A stretch of DNA of 64,000 nucleotides from Bacillota bacterium (GTDB lineage Bacteria > Bacillota > Clostridia > Oscillospirales > Oscillospiraceae), in NCBI GenBank assembly GCA_028719885.1, contig JAQYLT010000033.1, positions 1 through 64,000 on the forward strand, given 5' to 3'. Every line of letters begins with the position of its first letter. Position 1 is the stretch's first letter. The position numbers and the translations under genes were made by a program. The notes beneath the pieces were generated by a model. It was given only the letters and a program-made list of their open reading frames with translations. It had not been told where the DNA came from and searched no databases. Below are positions 1-8,590 of this stretch, one piece after another.

Positions 1-81
1 CTGACTGAGAAATTCTTTTTTCTTTGTCCGCACCTGCGCCAGTTCATCGCTGAATGCGGAAATCGTCATTTGTTTATCCAT
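1..81 (-). CDS. IS5-like transposase, N-terminal fragment cut by window edge
   Basis: Reading leftward from an ATG at 81, 27 codons stay open to the window edge (starts MDKQMTISAFSDELAQVRTK). This opening resembles the N-terminus of IS5-family (DDE) transposases common in Clostridia, which begin with a short polar stretch before the IPW-type motif. The rest lies outside the window, so completeness and the family call cannot be tested here. The element's end must lie between 82 and the dehydratase start at 175, but I could not identify its inverted repeat. It is transcribed away from the glycan locus and may mark its left boundary. Confidence 0.5.
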   Translation of the reverse strand, partial: MDKQMTISAFSDELAQVRTKKKEFLSQ

Positions 82-174
82 GGTTTTATTATATCACACC
101 TGGCGGTATCTGGCACTTTTTTCTGTGCGGTATTGCCTTAAGATTATATGGCAAGAAATGAGGACGTACTAGAA

Positions 175-2130
175 ATGAAAAAATACTATTTCCGGTGGCA
201 ACTCCTGATTTATGATATATTGATTCTATTCGCCGTTGACTTGCTGCTTCTGGTGCTCTTCAGGGGAGATGAAGCGCTCTGCTGGTACAGCGTTCTGTTC
301 CATGGCATTATCTTCGCTGTTTGTGTGTTTGCCGCAAGAATACTTGGAAGAATCTATCAGCAGATTTGGAGATACGGCGGCATCCAGTGTTATATACGGC
401 TTTTAATTGTGGATACAATTGCTTTTGCTGTCACACTGGCCCTTGAATTCATATCTCGTTCGTTTCTTCCGGTTCAGAGTATCGCGTTTCTCAGGCTTCT
501 GTCCATCGCCAGCATGAACCTGCTTGGTGCGTTGGCAATTCGCATGGTTTATCGGTATTGCTTCAAGTGCGGTACCGTTGATACAGGTTACGGAAAATTT
601 CTGCGGCTTGTTCTCAAAACGTTTTCCGGTGAGGATTTGGTCCGCGCCAACGATACCGGGAATCAGAAAATCAAGATTGCCATCATTGGCGCCGGACGTG
701 TCGGTGTCAACCTGGCTGAAGAGTTGTTATCCAACGCTGCGGCAAGCTATATTCCCAGGTGCTTTATTGATGTTAGCCCTGAAAAAGCTGGACGTTCCAT
801 CCATGGCATTCCTGTTCTGATGGAAAATGAATCCACATTGAAGAATATGCAGGAGCATGAGGTACAGGAAGTGGTCTTCGCCATTCCTGATTTGCCCGAT
901 GAAAAGAAGCGAAGCCTCTATGCCCTCTATTCCGGAGCCGGTTATAAGATTAAGGTTTACGACTTCCCTGTGATGCAGACGGCGGGAAAGAAGCGCTATC
1001 TGCGTGAATTCGATATTGAGGAACTGCTGTTTCGCAAGCCCATTGCGATTTCCAATGATAAGACCAGTGGCTGCTATCAGGATAAGGTGATTCTGATTAC
1101 CGGCGGCGGCGGAAGCATTGGTTCGGAGCTTTGCCGACAGCTGGCAAAAATGAATCCGAAGCAGATTATCATTCTGGATATCTATGAAAACGGTGCATAT
1201 GATGTTCAGCAGGAACTGAAGATTGCGTATGGCGACAAGCTGGACCTGCAGATTGAGATTTGCTCCATTACCCACCAAAAAGCATTGGAGTGGGTGTTCC
1301 AGCGGTATCGGCCCCAGATCGTTATCAATGCGGCCGCTCATAAGCATGTGCCTCTGATGGAAAAAAACTGCATTGAGGCCGTGTATAACAATGTTTTTGG
1401 AACCCGTAATCTGGTGGAGCTGTGTGAGAAATATGATGTGGCTCGTTTTATGATGGTTTCCACCGATAAGGCGGTGAATCCCACCAACGTGATGGGCGCG
1501 ACCAAAAGAATGTGCGAGATGATTGTCCAGAGCGCTAGTGTATGGGGCAATACCAAGTATAGTGCCACTCGCTTCGGTAATGTGCTTGGCTCTGCGGGCT
1601 CTGTGATTCCTCTGTTTAAGCGCCAGATTACCAGCGGCGGCCCTGTGACGCTGACGGATAAGCGAATCGTCCGCTACTTTATGACGATTCCGGAAGCTTC
1701 CCAACTGGTGTTGGAGTCCGGCGCTATGGCAAAGAATGGTGAGTTGTTCGTTCTGGATATGGGACAACCAGTGAAAATCCTGGATTTGGCGGAAAGCATG
1801 ATCCGACTGTCCGGTGTTAATGGTATCGAAATCGTGGAAACTGGTCTTCGGCCAGGTGAGAAGCTCTATGAAGAGTTGCTGGTAAAAACGGAAAAGCTGG
1901 ATAAGACAGAGAATCGTTTGATTTTTATTGAGAGGGATGAGCCCCTTCTGAAGGACGAGATTGACCGTCGCCTTCAGCTGCTGGAGGAGGCTTGTAAATC
2001 CGGAAGCGATGATTTGGTGCGCTCTGTGTTGAAGCAGGTGGTTCCCACTTATAAATCTCCGGAAGAGGTCAATGCAAAAGCAGACCAGGCAGAGGAGATG
2101 AGGGTAAAGCGAGAACCAGCGAGGGTGTGA
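175..2130 (+). CDS. Membrane-bound nucleoside-diphosphate-sugar 4,6-dehydratase (CapD/PglF type)
   Basis: Probably converts UDP-GlcNAc to a 4-keto-6-deoxy sugar, the first step toward a bacillosamine-like amino-sugar. The N-terminal ~150 residues hold four hydrophobic segments. A first NAD-binding fold follows (IAIIGAGRVGVNLAEE), and the catalytic extended-SDR domain starts near residue 305 (ITGGGGSIGSE). The T430-D431-K432 triad (STDKAVNP) and the NVMGATK motif, with Met in place of the usual Tyr, are typical of the membrane-bound PglF/FlaA1 class. Length (651 aa from this start) is normal. I prefer ATG 175 over ATG 148 because GAGGA lies 11 bases before 175 and nothing lies before 148. It is first in the glycan cluster and the following genes would use its product. 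Confidence 0.88.
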   Translation: MKKYYFRWQLLIYDILILFAVDLLLLVLFRGDEALCWYSVLFHGIIFAVCVFAARILGRIYQQIWRYGGIQCYIRLLIVDTIAFAVTLALEFISRSFLPVQSIAFLRLLSIASMNLLGALAIRMVYRYCFKCGTVDTGYGKFLRLVLKTFSGEDLVRANDTGNQKIKIAIIGAGRVGVNLAEELLSNAAASYIPRCFIDVSPEKAGRSIHGIPVLMENESTLKNMQEHEVQEVVFAIPDLPDEKKRSLYALYSGAGYKIKVYDFPVMQTAGKKRYLREFDIEELLFRKPIAISNDKTSGCYQDKVILITGGGGSIGSELCRQLAKMNPKQIIILDIYENGAYDVQQELKIAYGDKLDLQIEICSITHQKALEWVFQRYRPQIVINAAAHKHVPLMEKNCIEAVYNNVFGTRNLVELCEKYDVARFMMVSTDKAVNPTNVMGATKRMCEMIVQSASVWGNTKYSATRFGNVLGSAGSVIPLFKRQITSGGPVTLTDKRIVRYFMTIPEASQLVLESGAMAKNGELFVLDMGQPVKILDLAESMIRLSGVNGIEIVETGLRPGEKLYEELLVKTEKLDKTENRLIFIERDEPLLKDEIDRRLQLLEEACKSGSDDLVRSVLKQVVPTYKSPEEVNAKADQAEEMRVKREPARV

Positions 2131-2249
2131 CCCTGATTTATACGACCCAAAAAATATTCTGCCTTATTGCCCTGAGCTTATAATGTTGAATACTATTGAA
2201 AAGCCTGATGACAGATAAATGAGTGAAACTTGTTATTCGTGGAGGGAAA

Positions 2250-3302
2250 ATGATGAAAGTATCTGGAAAGCCAAAGAGAATGTTTGATTTCAGAGGAACA
2301 TTTATTTGCTTTGCATTTATGATTTTTGACATATTTGCGGTCAATTTTTCCTATTTTATCGCTCTTGTCATTCGGTTTTATTTCAACTCTGAATTCAACT
2401 CATACGGATTGGTGTACATTCCAGCGTTCCAAAAAATAGCACCTTGGTATACAGTAGCCTGCATATTGATTTTTTGGATTTTCAGGCTATATAACATCCG
2501 CTGGAAGTACTCTGGCCTCAATGACCTGAATCGTGTGCTGCTTGCCTGCCTTGTAACCTGCGTTGTGCAGGTTTTGGGTTCTACTGTATTTGTGATGACA
2601 ATGCCTATAACCTACTACGTGATCGGCGCAGTGTTGCAGTTCCTTTTGATAGCGGCCAGCCGATTCTCTTATCGGCTGTTCCTGATGGAGAGAAGTAGGA
2701 TATTCAGGCGAAGAGGCACTTCTTTCATGCCTGTGATGATTGTGGGAGTGGGGGAAACCAGTCAAATGGTGCGCCGCCATCTGGAACGTGACCTGAAGAA
2801 CGATGCATATCCTGTGTGTATTGTAGATTTCCGGGGCGAGGAATTCGGAAATTGGCTGGAGGGCCTACCTGTGGTCAGTGGCATAGGGGGAATTGCCAAA
2901 GCCATCAAGAAATACGACATAGAGCGTGTGATCCTGGCGGACAATACCATGCCGAAAGATGTCCGTAAAACGATTCGGGATATCTGTATGGAACAGAACG
3001 TGGAAGTACAGGATTTTGCGGGCTTCTACAAGGAATCCTATGGTGCTATATCATTATATAATCTTATGGAGTATACAAAGGGACGTGTAGAGCTGGTCAT
3101 TGACGACAAGCGTCAGTCCTTTGATAACGGCGACCAAGCGGTTATGTCCGTCAATGGAAAGTATCTGGTAAAATCTGTATCTGCCAGTGAGAACATGTTG
3201 GTGGTGGAACTACAGAGGGATATTGTGGTTCCCAACAATCTGGAGGAGGAATGGGTGCAGAACTATGAAAAGGAAACCGGTGAGGAAATCAGTTTCTTCT
3301 AA
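2250..3302 (+). CDS. CapD N-terminal module only: four-helix membrane domain plus NAD-binding fold
   Basis: This 350-residue protein corresponds to the N-terminal half of CapD/PglF-type enzymes but has no dehydratase domain. Hydrophobic helices fill roughly residues 15-150. A Rossmann-like segment (MPVMIVGVGETSQMVRRHL) follows, then a C-terminal tail (about 270-350) I do not recognise. It is clearly a paralogue of the N-terminal half of the fusion protein at 4808-6841 (shared pattern of YF-ALV-RFY, RLYN--WK-SGL-DLNR, YYV-G-V-Q). The end is a clean stop, with no downstream dehydratase remnant seen, so it may be a real stand-alone module, perhaps a membrane scaffold or sensor. GGAGG at 2241 precedes ATG 2250 and ATG 2253; 2253 has the better spacing. 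Confidence 0.75.
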   Translation: MMKVSGKPKRMFDFRGTFICFAFMIFDIFAVNFSYFIALVIRFYFNSEFNSYGLVYIPAFQKIAPWYTVACILIFWIFRLYNIRWKYSGLNDLNRVLLACLVTCVVQVLGSTVFVMTMPITYYVIGAVLQFLLIAASRFSYRLFLMERSRIFRRRGTSFMPVMIVGVGETSQMVRRHLERDLKNDAYPVCIVDFRGEEFGNWLEGLPVVSGIGGIAKAIKKYDIERVILADNTMPKDVRKTIRDICMEQNVEVQDFAGFYKESYGAISLYNLMEYTKGRVELVIDDKRQSFDNGDQAVMSVNGKYLVKSVSASENMLVVELQRDIVVPNNLEEEWVQNYEKETGEEISFF

Positions 3303-3498
3303 GCGGTAGTGTGCCCTCTCTACTTGTGAGAAATTCTGGCTTAGATTGCAATGAACACCAAGGCGTTGATGATGGTTACTTATAGGTGGCTTGCAATCAA
3401 GCGCTGCCAGTGGAGCTGCTGATTTATATTTGTGGGCAAAGAATTACAGAAATTCACGTACTATGATCCTGGAAGAATCAGAGAATTGGGGTAGTGAC

Positions 3499-4782
3499 AT
3501 GTACATTCGAAAAAAGGATATGAAACCCTTTCAGAATAAAATCTGGCTTGCAAGCCCCACCATGCATGGTGAAGAGCTGAAATACATGACAGAGGCCTAT
3601 GAGACGAACTGGATGTCGACAGTGGGCGTGAATATTAATGAGGTGGAGCGAATCTCAGCAGAAAAGATGGGGGTCAAGTACGCTGTTGCATTGTCTAGTT
3701 GTACCGCTGCTCTCCACCTGTGCGTAAAGTATGCTGGTGAGCAGCTTTATGGCAAGCCTGCTATTGGTCACGGTGCGGTGGAGGGCAAGCGTGTATTCTG
3801 CTCCGACATGACATTTAGCGCAACTGTGAACCCTGTGGTCTATGAGGGGGGTATCCCCGTGCTCATCGATACGGAACGAGACACATGGAACATGGACCCG
3901 GTCGCTCTTGAGAAAGCCTTTGAAATTTACCCTGAGGTCAAGCTGGTAGTTGTAGCGCACTTATATGGTTTCCCAGGCAAGATTGATGAGATAAAAGCCA
4001 TTTGCAGCAAGCATGGTGCACTGCTCATTGAGGATGCTGCCGAGTCTATGGGAGCAACCTACAAAGGAAAGATGACCGGAAGCTTTGGCGACTTCGCTGC
4101 TATCAGTTTCAATGGAAACAAGATTATCACTGGTTCCAGCGGTGGCTGCCTGCTGACCAATGATCTGGAAGTGGCGAACAAATCGAGAAAATGGTCCACT
4201 CAAGCCAGAGAAAACGCTCAGTGGTATCAACACGAAGAAGTAGGCTACAACTACCGGATGTCTAATATTGTTGCCGGCGTTGTTCGCGGACAGTATCCCT
4301 ATCTGGAACAGCATATTGCCCAAAAGAAAGCTATTTGGGAACGATATAAAGACGGACTAAAAGACCTGCCTGTTTCCATGAACCCCTTTGAGGAGGATAA
4401 AGCAGTCCCAAACTACTGGCTGTCCGCAATGATTATCGATAGGGATGCAATGTGCAGACAGGTGCGTGATGATACCCAGGCGCAATACTTCCCAGAACAC
4501 GGCAAGTCCTGCCCCACGGAAATCCTGGAAGCAATCTCCTCCTTAATGGCAGAAGGTCGCCCTATTTGGAAACCGATGCACATGCAGCCTATCTATAGGA
4601 TGAATAGCTTTATTACGGCAGCCGGAGAGGGCAGAGCCAGGACCAACGCCTATATTGCAGGTGGCGTTGAGGATGTGGGCACAGATATCTTCGCAAGGAG
4701 TCTATGTTTGCCCAGTGATAATAAAATGACAGAAGAGCAGCAGAATGTCATTATCGAAGTGATTAAACGATGCTTTGAGTGA
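3499..4782 (+). CDS. DegT/DnrJ/EryC1/StrS-family PLP-dependent sugar aminotransferase
   Basis: Probably aminates the 4-keto sugar made by the dehydratase at 175-2130, as PglE does in bacillosamine synthesis. The opening (KIWLASPTMHGEELKYM-EAYETNWMSTVG) is characteristic of PglE-like aminotransferases. The predicted PLP-binding lysine is K208 in ISFNGNKIITGSSGG, and the phosphate-binding segment is SSCTAALHL. It is 427 aa from ATG 3499, a normal family length. A longer reading frame back to 3391 is open, but its added 36 residues do not look like the family, so I chose 3499. The gene overlaps the start region of the next one, suggesting co-transcription. Confidence 0.85.
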   Translation: MYIRKKDMKPFQNKIWLASPTMHGEELKYMTEAYETNWMSTVGVNINEVERISAEKMGVKYAVALSSCTAALHLCVKYAGEQLYGKPAIGHGAVEGKRVFCSDMTFSATVNPVVYEGGIPVLIDTERDTWNMDPVALEKAFEIYPEVKLVVVAHLYGFPGKIDEIKAICSKHGALLIEDAAESMGATYKGKMTGSFGDFAAISFNGNKIITGSSGGCLLTNDLEVANKSRKWSTQARENAQWYQHEEVGYNYRMSNIVAGVVRGQYPYLEQHIAQKKAIWERYKDGLKDLPVSMNPFEEDKAVPNYWLSAMIIDRDAMCRQVRDDTQAQYFPEHGKSCPTEILEAISSLMAEGRPIWKPMHMQPIYRMNSFITAAGEGRARTNAYIAGGVEDVGTDIFARSLCLPSDNKMTEEQQNVIIEVIKRCFE

Positions 4783-4807
4783 TTCGTTTACAAGGGGGAA
4801 AAACAAT

Positions 4808-6841
4808 ATGAAAAAAACAAGAAATTTGTTTTTCAGACGCAACGCTGTGAAAGCGCTGATGATGATTTACGACGCACTGGCAGTTAACATTGCCTATTTT
4901 TCAGCTCTTGTCCTGCGCTACTACGTGACCTTTGAATTTAATCCGGACGCAGTGGTATTCCTCAACACATTCCGCAAATTTGCCCCGTATTACGGCGTGA
5001 TTTGCGTTGCTGTGTTCTACGTCTTCCGGCTGTACAATACCATGTGGAAGTTTGGCGGTTTGCGGGACTTAAACCGAATTATTTTGGCCTGTGTTGTTAC
5101 CGCCCTGATACAGATATTGGGCACAAGAATCTTCTTGATCCAGATGCCCGAGACCTACTATGTGCTCGGTTTTGTGATCCAGGTGGCATTGATTGTTCTT
5201 GTGCGTTTTGCATATCGGCTCTATCTTCTCGAGCGTAACACCGCTGAAGCAAAACGGAAAGCGTCTACCAATGTAATGGTGATCGGCATTGGCGGCGTCG
5301 GACAGTTCGCCTGGAATCAGATAGAGCAGGATGGTTCCATGAAGGTGGCCTGCGTGGTCAGCAGCAATGAAGAGTGGCCAAATCAGTACCTGAACGGCGT
5401 GCCTGTTATCAGCGGTCTTAACAATCTGGAGCAGGTTGTTGAGAAGAAGAAAATCAGATATGTGATTATTGCGGATGAAACGCTGACCGAAGAGGATAAC
5501 AAGAAGATTCGTTCCATCTGTGACAATAAGAATATTGAGGTTCAGGATTTTATCGAGTTTTTGCAGAGCAGCAATGATGCAGAAGCCCCGATTGCTGTAG
5601 TCGATAATACGGATGGACATCGGGTCATTCCTTTCAGCCCCCCTGACATTACTGACGCAGAAATTGATGAAGTCAAGCGGGCGCTGAAGTCTGGCTGGAT
5701 TACCACCGGCCCGAGAACAAAGGAGTTGGAGCGGAAGCTGGCGGCATATTGCCACACCTCCAAGGTCGTCTGCCTAAACTCCGCCACAGCCGCAGAAGAA
5801 CTGAATTTTCGGATTTGCGGCATCGGCGAGGGTGACGAAGTGATTGTCCCTGCCTATACATATACGGCTTCCGCTTCTGCTGCCATCCACTGCGGCGCAA
5901 AAGTGGTCTTTGTGGACAGCCAGAAAGATAACTGCGAAATGGACTATGACAAGGTCGCCGCTGCCATTACCGAGCGCACCAAAGCTGTCGTGGCTGTTGA
6001 CTTAGGCGGTATCGTTGCTGATTACGACAAGCTGTTCGCTGCCGTAGAAAGCAAGCGCAACCTGTTCCAGCCCAAGCAAGGCAATGATTTGGGTGCACGT
6101 ATCCAGCAAGCAGTTGGAAGAGTACTGGTGTTCGCCGACTGCGCTCATGCGCTGGGTGCTAGATGGCATGGAAAAATGGCTGGTGAAATCGCAGATTTTA
6201 CAGATTTCTCTTTCCACGCAGTGAAAAACTTCACCACTGCCGAGGGCGGCGCTTCCACCTGGCGGGATATCCCCGGCATCGACAACGAAGAGATGTACCA
6301 CCAGTACCAGCTCTACAGCCTCCACGGCCAGAGCAAGGACGCCCTGGCAAAGACCAAGGTGGGCGCCTGGGAGTACGACATCATCGGCCCCTGGTACAAG
6401 TGCAATATGACCGACATCATGGCCGCGATTGGCCTGAAGCAGTTCGATCGCTACGAGGGCCTGATGCAGCGCCGCCATGACATCATCAAGAAGTACGATG
6501 CAGTATGCGACGAGCTGGGTGTCATGCACCTGACCCACGAGGGCGAAGACTTCCGCAGCTCCGGCCACCTGTACATCACCCGGATCCCCGGCATCGACGA
6601 AGCCAAGCGCCAGGAAATCATCGTAAAAATGGCAGAAATGGGCGTCGCTACCAATGTGCACTATAAACCCCTGCCCATGATGACCGCCTATAAAGAACTC
6701 GGCTGGGATATTAAGGATTTCCCCAATGCCTATGACTATTATCACAACCTGATTACACTGCCTCTGCATACCTGCCTGACGGATGCGGATGTGGACTATG
6801 TCTGTGAGAGCTTTAAGAAGGCTGTTAAGGAAACGGTGTAA
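4808..6841 (+). CDS. Fusion: CapD-type membrane/NAD-binding module plus DegT aminotransferase
   Basis: A 677-residue two-part protein. Residues 1-~265 are a four-helix membrane domain plus Rossmann-like fold (VMVIGIGGVGQFAWNQI), normally followed by a dehydratase. Here a complete DegT/DnrJ/EryC1 aminotransferase (about 270-677) takes its place, with predicted PLP lysine K473 in SFHAVKNFTTAEGG and substrate loop NSATAAEE. It thus looks like a membrane-anchored sugar aminotransferase. ATG 4808 has AAGGGGG upstream; the frame is also open back to 4775 but without a better site. Base use changes inside the gene: about 6240-6640 is distinctly GC-rich compared with both flanks, as if patched by recombination. 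The function of the membrane half is inferred. Confidence 0.85.
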   Translation: MKKTRNLFFRRNAVKALMMIYDALAVNIAYFSALVLRYYVTFEFNPDAVVFLNTFRKFAPYYGVICVAVFYVFRLYNTMWKFGGLRDLNRIILACVVTALIQILGTRIFLIQMPETYYVLGFVIQVALIVLVRFAYRLYLLERNTAEAKRKASTNVMVIGIGGVGQFAWNQIEQDGSMKVACVVSSNEEWPNQYLNGVPVISGLNNLEQVVEKKKIRYVIIADETLTEEDNKKIRSICDNKNIEVQDFIEFLQSSNDAEAPIAVVDNTDGHRVIPFSPPDITDAEIDEVKRALKSGWITTGPRTKELERKLAAYCHTSKVVCLNSATAAEELNFRICGIGEGDEVIVPAYTYTASASAAIHCGAKVVFVDSQKDNCEMDYDKVAAAITERTKAVVAVDLGGIVADYDKLFAAVESKRNLFQPKQGNDLGARIQQAVGRVLVFADCAHALGARWHGKMAGEIADFTDFSFHAVKNFTTAEGGASTWRDIPGIDNEEMYHQYQLYSLHGQSKDALAKTKVGAWEYDIIGPWYKCNMTDIMAAIGLKQFDRYEGLMQRRHDIIKKYDAVCDELGVMHLTHEGEDFRSSGHLYITRIPGIDEAKRQEIIVKMAEMGVATNVHYKPLPMMTAYKELGWDIKDFPNAYDYYHNLITLPLHTCLTDADVDYVCESFKKAVKETV

Positions 6842-6851
6842 GACAATAAGC

Positions 6852-6927
6852 AAAACTCAGAAGGCTGCTGCCGTACTGCGTCTGTCCGGTGCAGCGGCAG
6901 CAGCCATGAGTTTTAGTGATGTTTTTT
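6852..6927 (+). terminator. Long interrupted hairpin plus T-run after the aminotransferase fusion
   Basis: Two nested pairs of arms: AAAACTCA (6852-6859) with TGAGTTTT (6907-6914), and GGCTGCTGCCG (6863-6873) with CGGCAGCAGCC (6895-6905). Six Ts lie at 6922-6927. It probably ends or attenuates transcription of the amino-sugar genes before the VanZ-like gene. Spacing from stem to T-run is slightly long for a classical terminator. Confidence 0.6.
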
Positions 6928-6969
6928 GAGGGAGCACCAGGAGAGTGTTTGCAACTTTAGTTTGATTGG

Positions 6970-7854
6970 ATGCTGAGTAAGAAGAAAGATTACATTTTCT
7001 GTATTTTATTTGGAGCATACATAGCTGCTGTTCTGTGGATTACGTTGTTCAGCAGAATTGGAGACGGATATAGAGGTTTCCTCTTACCATTCCACTCCTA
7101 TGTGGAAATCCTGAAAGGTAACAGGCAGTTCCTTCTTGAGAACATAGGGAATGTGATCCTGTTCATACCACTTGGAGTTGCGCTGAAGTGTAGTGGTGTG
7201 AGGGATGTAAAGAAAGCTGGACTACTCGCTTCTCTTCTTATTGAAATCCTTCAGTTCACATTCGCTTTAGGAACATTCGAGTGTGATGACCTCATCCACA
7301 ATACGCTTGGTGCGGTTATTGGTGCCTGGTGTGTTGGAAAGATTGGTGGGGAGATAAAACTGGGAAACCAGATGAGAAGAGTAATTCTTCTCTCCATGGT
7401 TTTGTGTTCTGCGGTTCCATTCGGATATCAGGAAGTGCGGCATCAGAAGATGGCGAGATTAGCTGCTATATATGACCGAGAAGATGGAGCAAAGAATCTG
7501 CTTGTGCTGAACGGCAAGAATGGATACGCCTGGGATACGGATGTGTACGTCGAGTATTTAAACAATGGCAGCATCCGGATTACGGGGGAATCCGATAAAA
7601 GGTCCTGGTGGAGAATTGGGGAGATAACCCTAGAGCCTGGTGTGTATTCGTTCTCTGGGTTATCCGGTGTTGAGAAGAACACTGTGGGATTGGAGCTTGA
7701 AACCGACAATCACAGATTTGTGCCGGATGTTGGCCCGGTTGATGAGGTTAAGTTCACCTTAGAAGAAACCACAAAGTTGATGGTTTATGTGAGTGTTTAT
7801 GACGGATGTGACTGTGATGTGATAGCCACACCGATGATTTATAAAGAGGGGTAA
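6970..7854 (+). CDS. VanZ-like membrane protein with extra C-terminal soluble domain
   Basis: The first ~150 residues match VanZ-like proteins: several hydrophobic helices and the hallmark segments NIGNVILFIPLG and EILQFTFALGTFECDDLIHNTLGA (here split across residues ~55-115). VanZ proteins are polytopic membrane proteins of unclear biochemistry, linked to teicoplanin resistance in the Tn1546 case and common in glycan loci. Unusual here is a C-terminal domain of about 130 residues rich in beta-type alternation (GSIRITGESDKRSWWRIGEI and onward), which would lie outside the membrane after a fourth or fifth helix. I cannot assign it a family. The gene ends just before the phosphoglycosyl transferase, suggesting translational coupling. 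Confidence 0.8.
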   Translation: MLSKKKDYIFCILFGAYIAAVLWITLFSRIGDGYRGFLLPFHSYVEILKGNRQFLLENIGNVILFIPLGVALKCSGVRDVKKAGLLASLLIEILQFTFALGTFECDDLIHNTLGAVIGAWCVGKIGGEIKLGNQMRRVILLSMVLCSAVPFGYQEVRHQKMARLAAIYDREDGAKNLLVLNGKNGYAWDTDVYVEYLNNGSIRITGESDKRSWWRIGEITLEPGVYSFSGLSGVEKNTVGLELETDNHRFVPDVGPVDEVKFTLEETTKLMVYVSVYDGCDCDVIATPMIYKEG

Positions 7855-7858
7855 TTTG

Positions 7859-8575
7859 ATGATCTTGAGGAAATGGGAAGAACTTCCTGAATTCATGCGG
7901 ACTGATGAAGTCAGACCATATTATGAGGTATTAAAGAAAAAGAGGTTGAGTCTCGTCCTCAAAAGAGCGATGGATCTGGTAGGAGGAGTAGTCCTTCTCG
8001 TGCTTCTCGCCATCCCTATGGCAATCATCGCTGTGATGATAAAACTGGACTCCGAAGGTCCGGTATTCTACCGCCAAGAGAGAATTACCACATATGGGAG
8101 GAAGTTTAGAATACATAAATTCCGCACCATGGTGAGTAACGCTGACAAAATCGGAACCGCTGTGACTGTTGGTAATGATAGCAGAATTACAAAAGTTGGA
8201 GCGAAACTTAGAGGATGCCGTCTGGATGAACTGCCCCAGGTGCTGGATTTAATCTCCGGCGACATGAGCTTTGTGGGTACCAGACCGGAAGCCGTGAAAT
8301 ATGTAGAGAAGTATAAGCCGGAGTATTACGCTACTCTCCTTCTTCCAGCGGGAATAACATCTGAAGCCAGCATAAGATACAAGGACGAAGCGGAGCTTCT
8401 GGAAGCAGCAGATGATGTGGACAAGGTCTACATAGAAGAGGTCCTTCCGGGGAAGATGAAGTACAACCTTCAGTCGATCAAGGACTTCTCCTTCATAGGA
8501 GAGATTAAAACGATGTTCAGAACTGTTTTTGCTGTTATGGGGAAAGATTACAGCGATGAAAAGACTAAGGCATGA
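7859..8575 (+). CDS. Initiating phosphoglycosyl transferase (bacterial sugar transferase, PglC/WcaJ-C type)
   Basis: Transfers a sugar 1-phosphate from a UDP-sugar to undecaprenyl phosphate, starting lipid-linked glycan assembly at the inner face of the membrane. It is the short monotopic form: one re-entrant hydrophobic helix (residues ~37-58, VGGVVLLVLLAIPMAIIAVM), then the conserved core GPVFYRQERI, KFRTM, and the catalytic Asp-Glu pair in CRLDELPQVL, ending with FVGTRPEA. ATG 7859 follows GAGGGG with 7-base spacing; a TTG at 7856 is less likely. Given its neighbours, the natural substrate may be the UDP-linked amino-sugar made upstream, but this is inference. Confidence 0.9.
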   Translation: MILRKWEELPEFMRTDEVRPYYEVLKKKRLSLVLKRAMDLVGGVVLLVLLAIPMAIIAVMIKLDSEGPVFYRQERITTYGRKFRIHKFRTMVSNADKIGTAVTVGNDSRITKVGAKLRGCRLDELPQVLDLISGDMSFVGTRPEAVKYVEKYKPEYYATLLLPAGITSEASIRYKDEAELLEAADDVDKVYIEEVLPGKMKYNLQSIKDFSFIGEIKTMFRTVFAVMGKDYSDEKTKA

Positions 8576-8590
8576 GTGAGGAAAAGAGTC

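Noticed and set aside
2156-2184. Promoter before the stand-alone membrane module
   Set aside because: A perfect TATAAT is present at 2179-2184, but no acceptable -35 box at 16-18 bases was found, so it was not listed as a feature.
3391-3498. 36-codon N-terminal extension of the DegT aminotransferase
   Set aside because: Not family-like, no good ribosome site, and the normal aminotransferase N-terminus begins at 3499.
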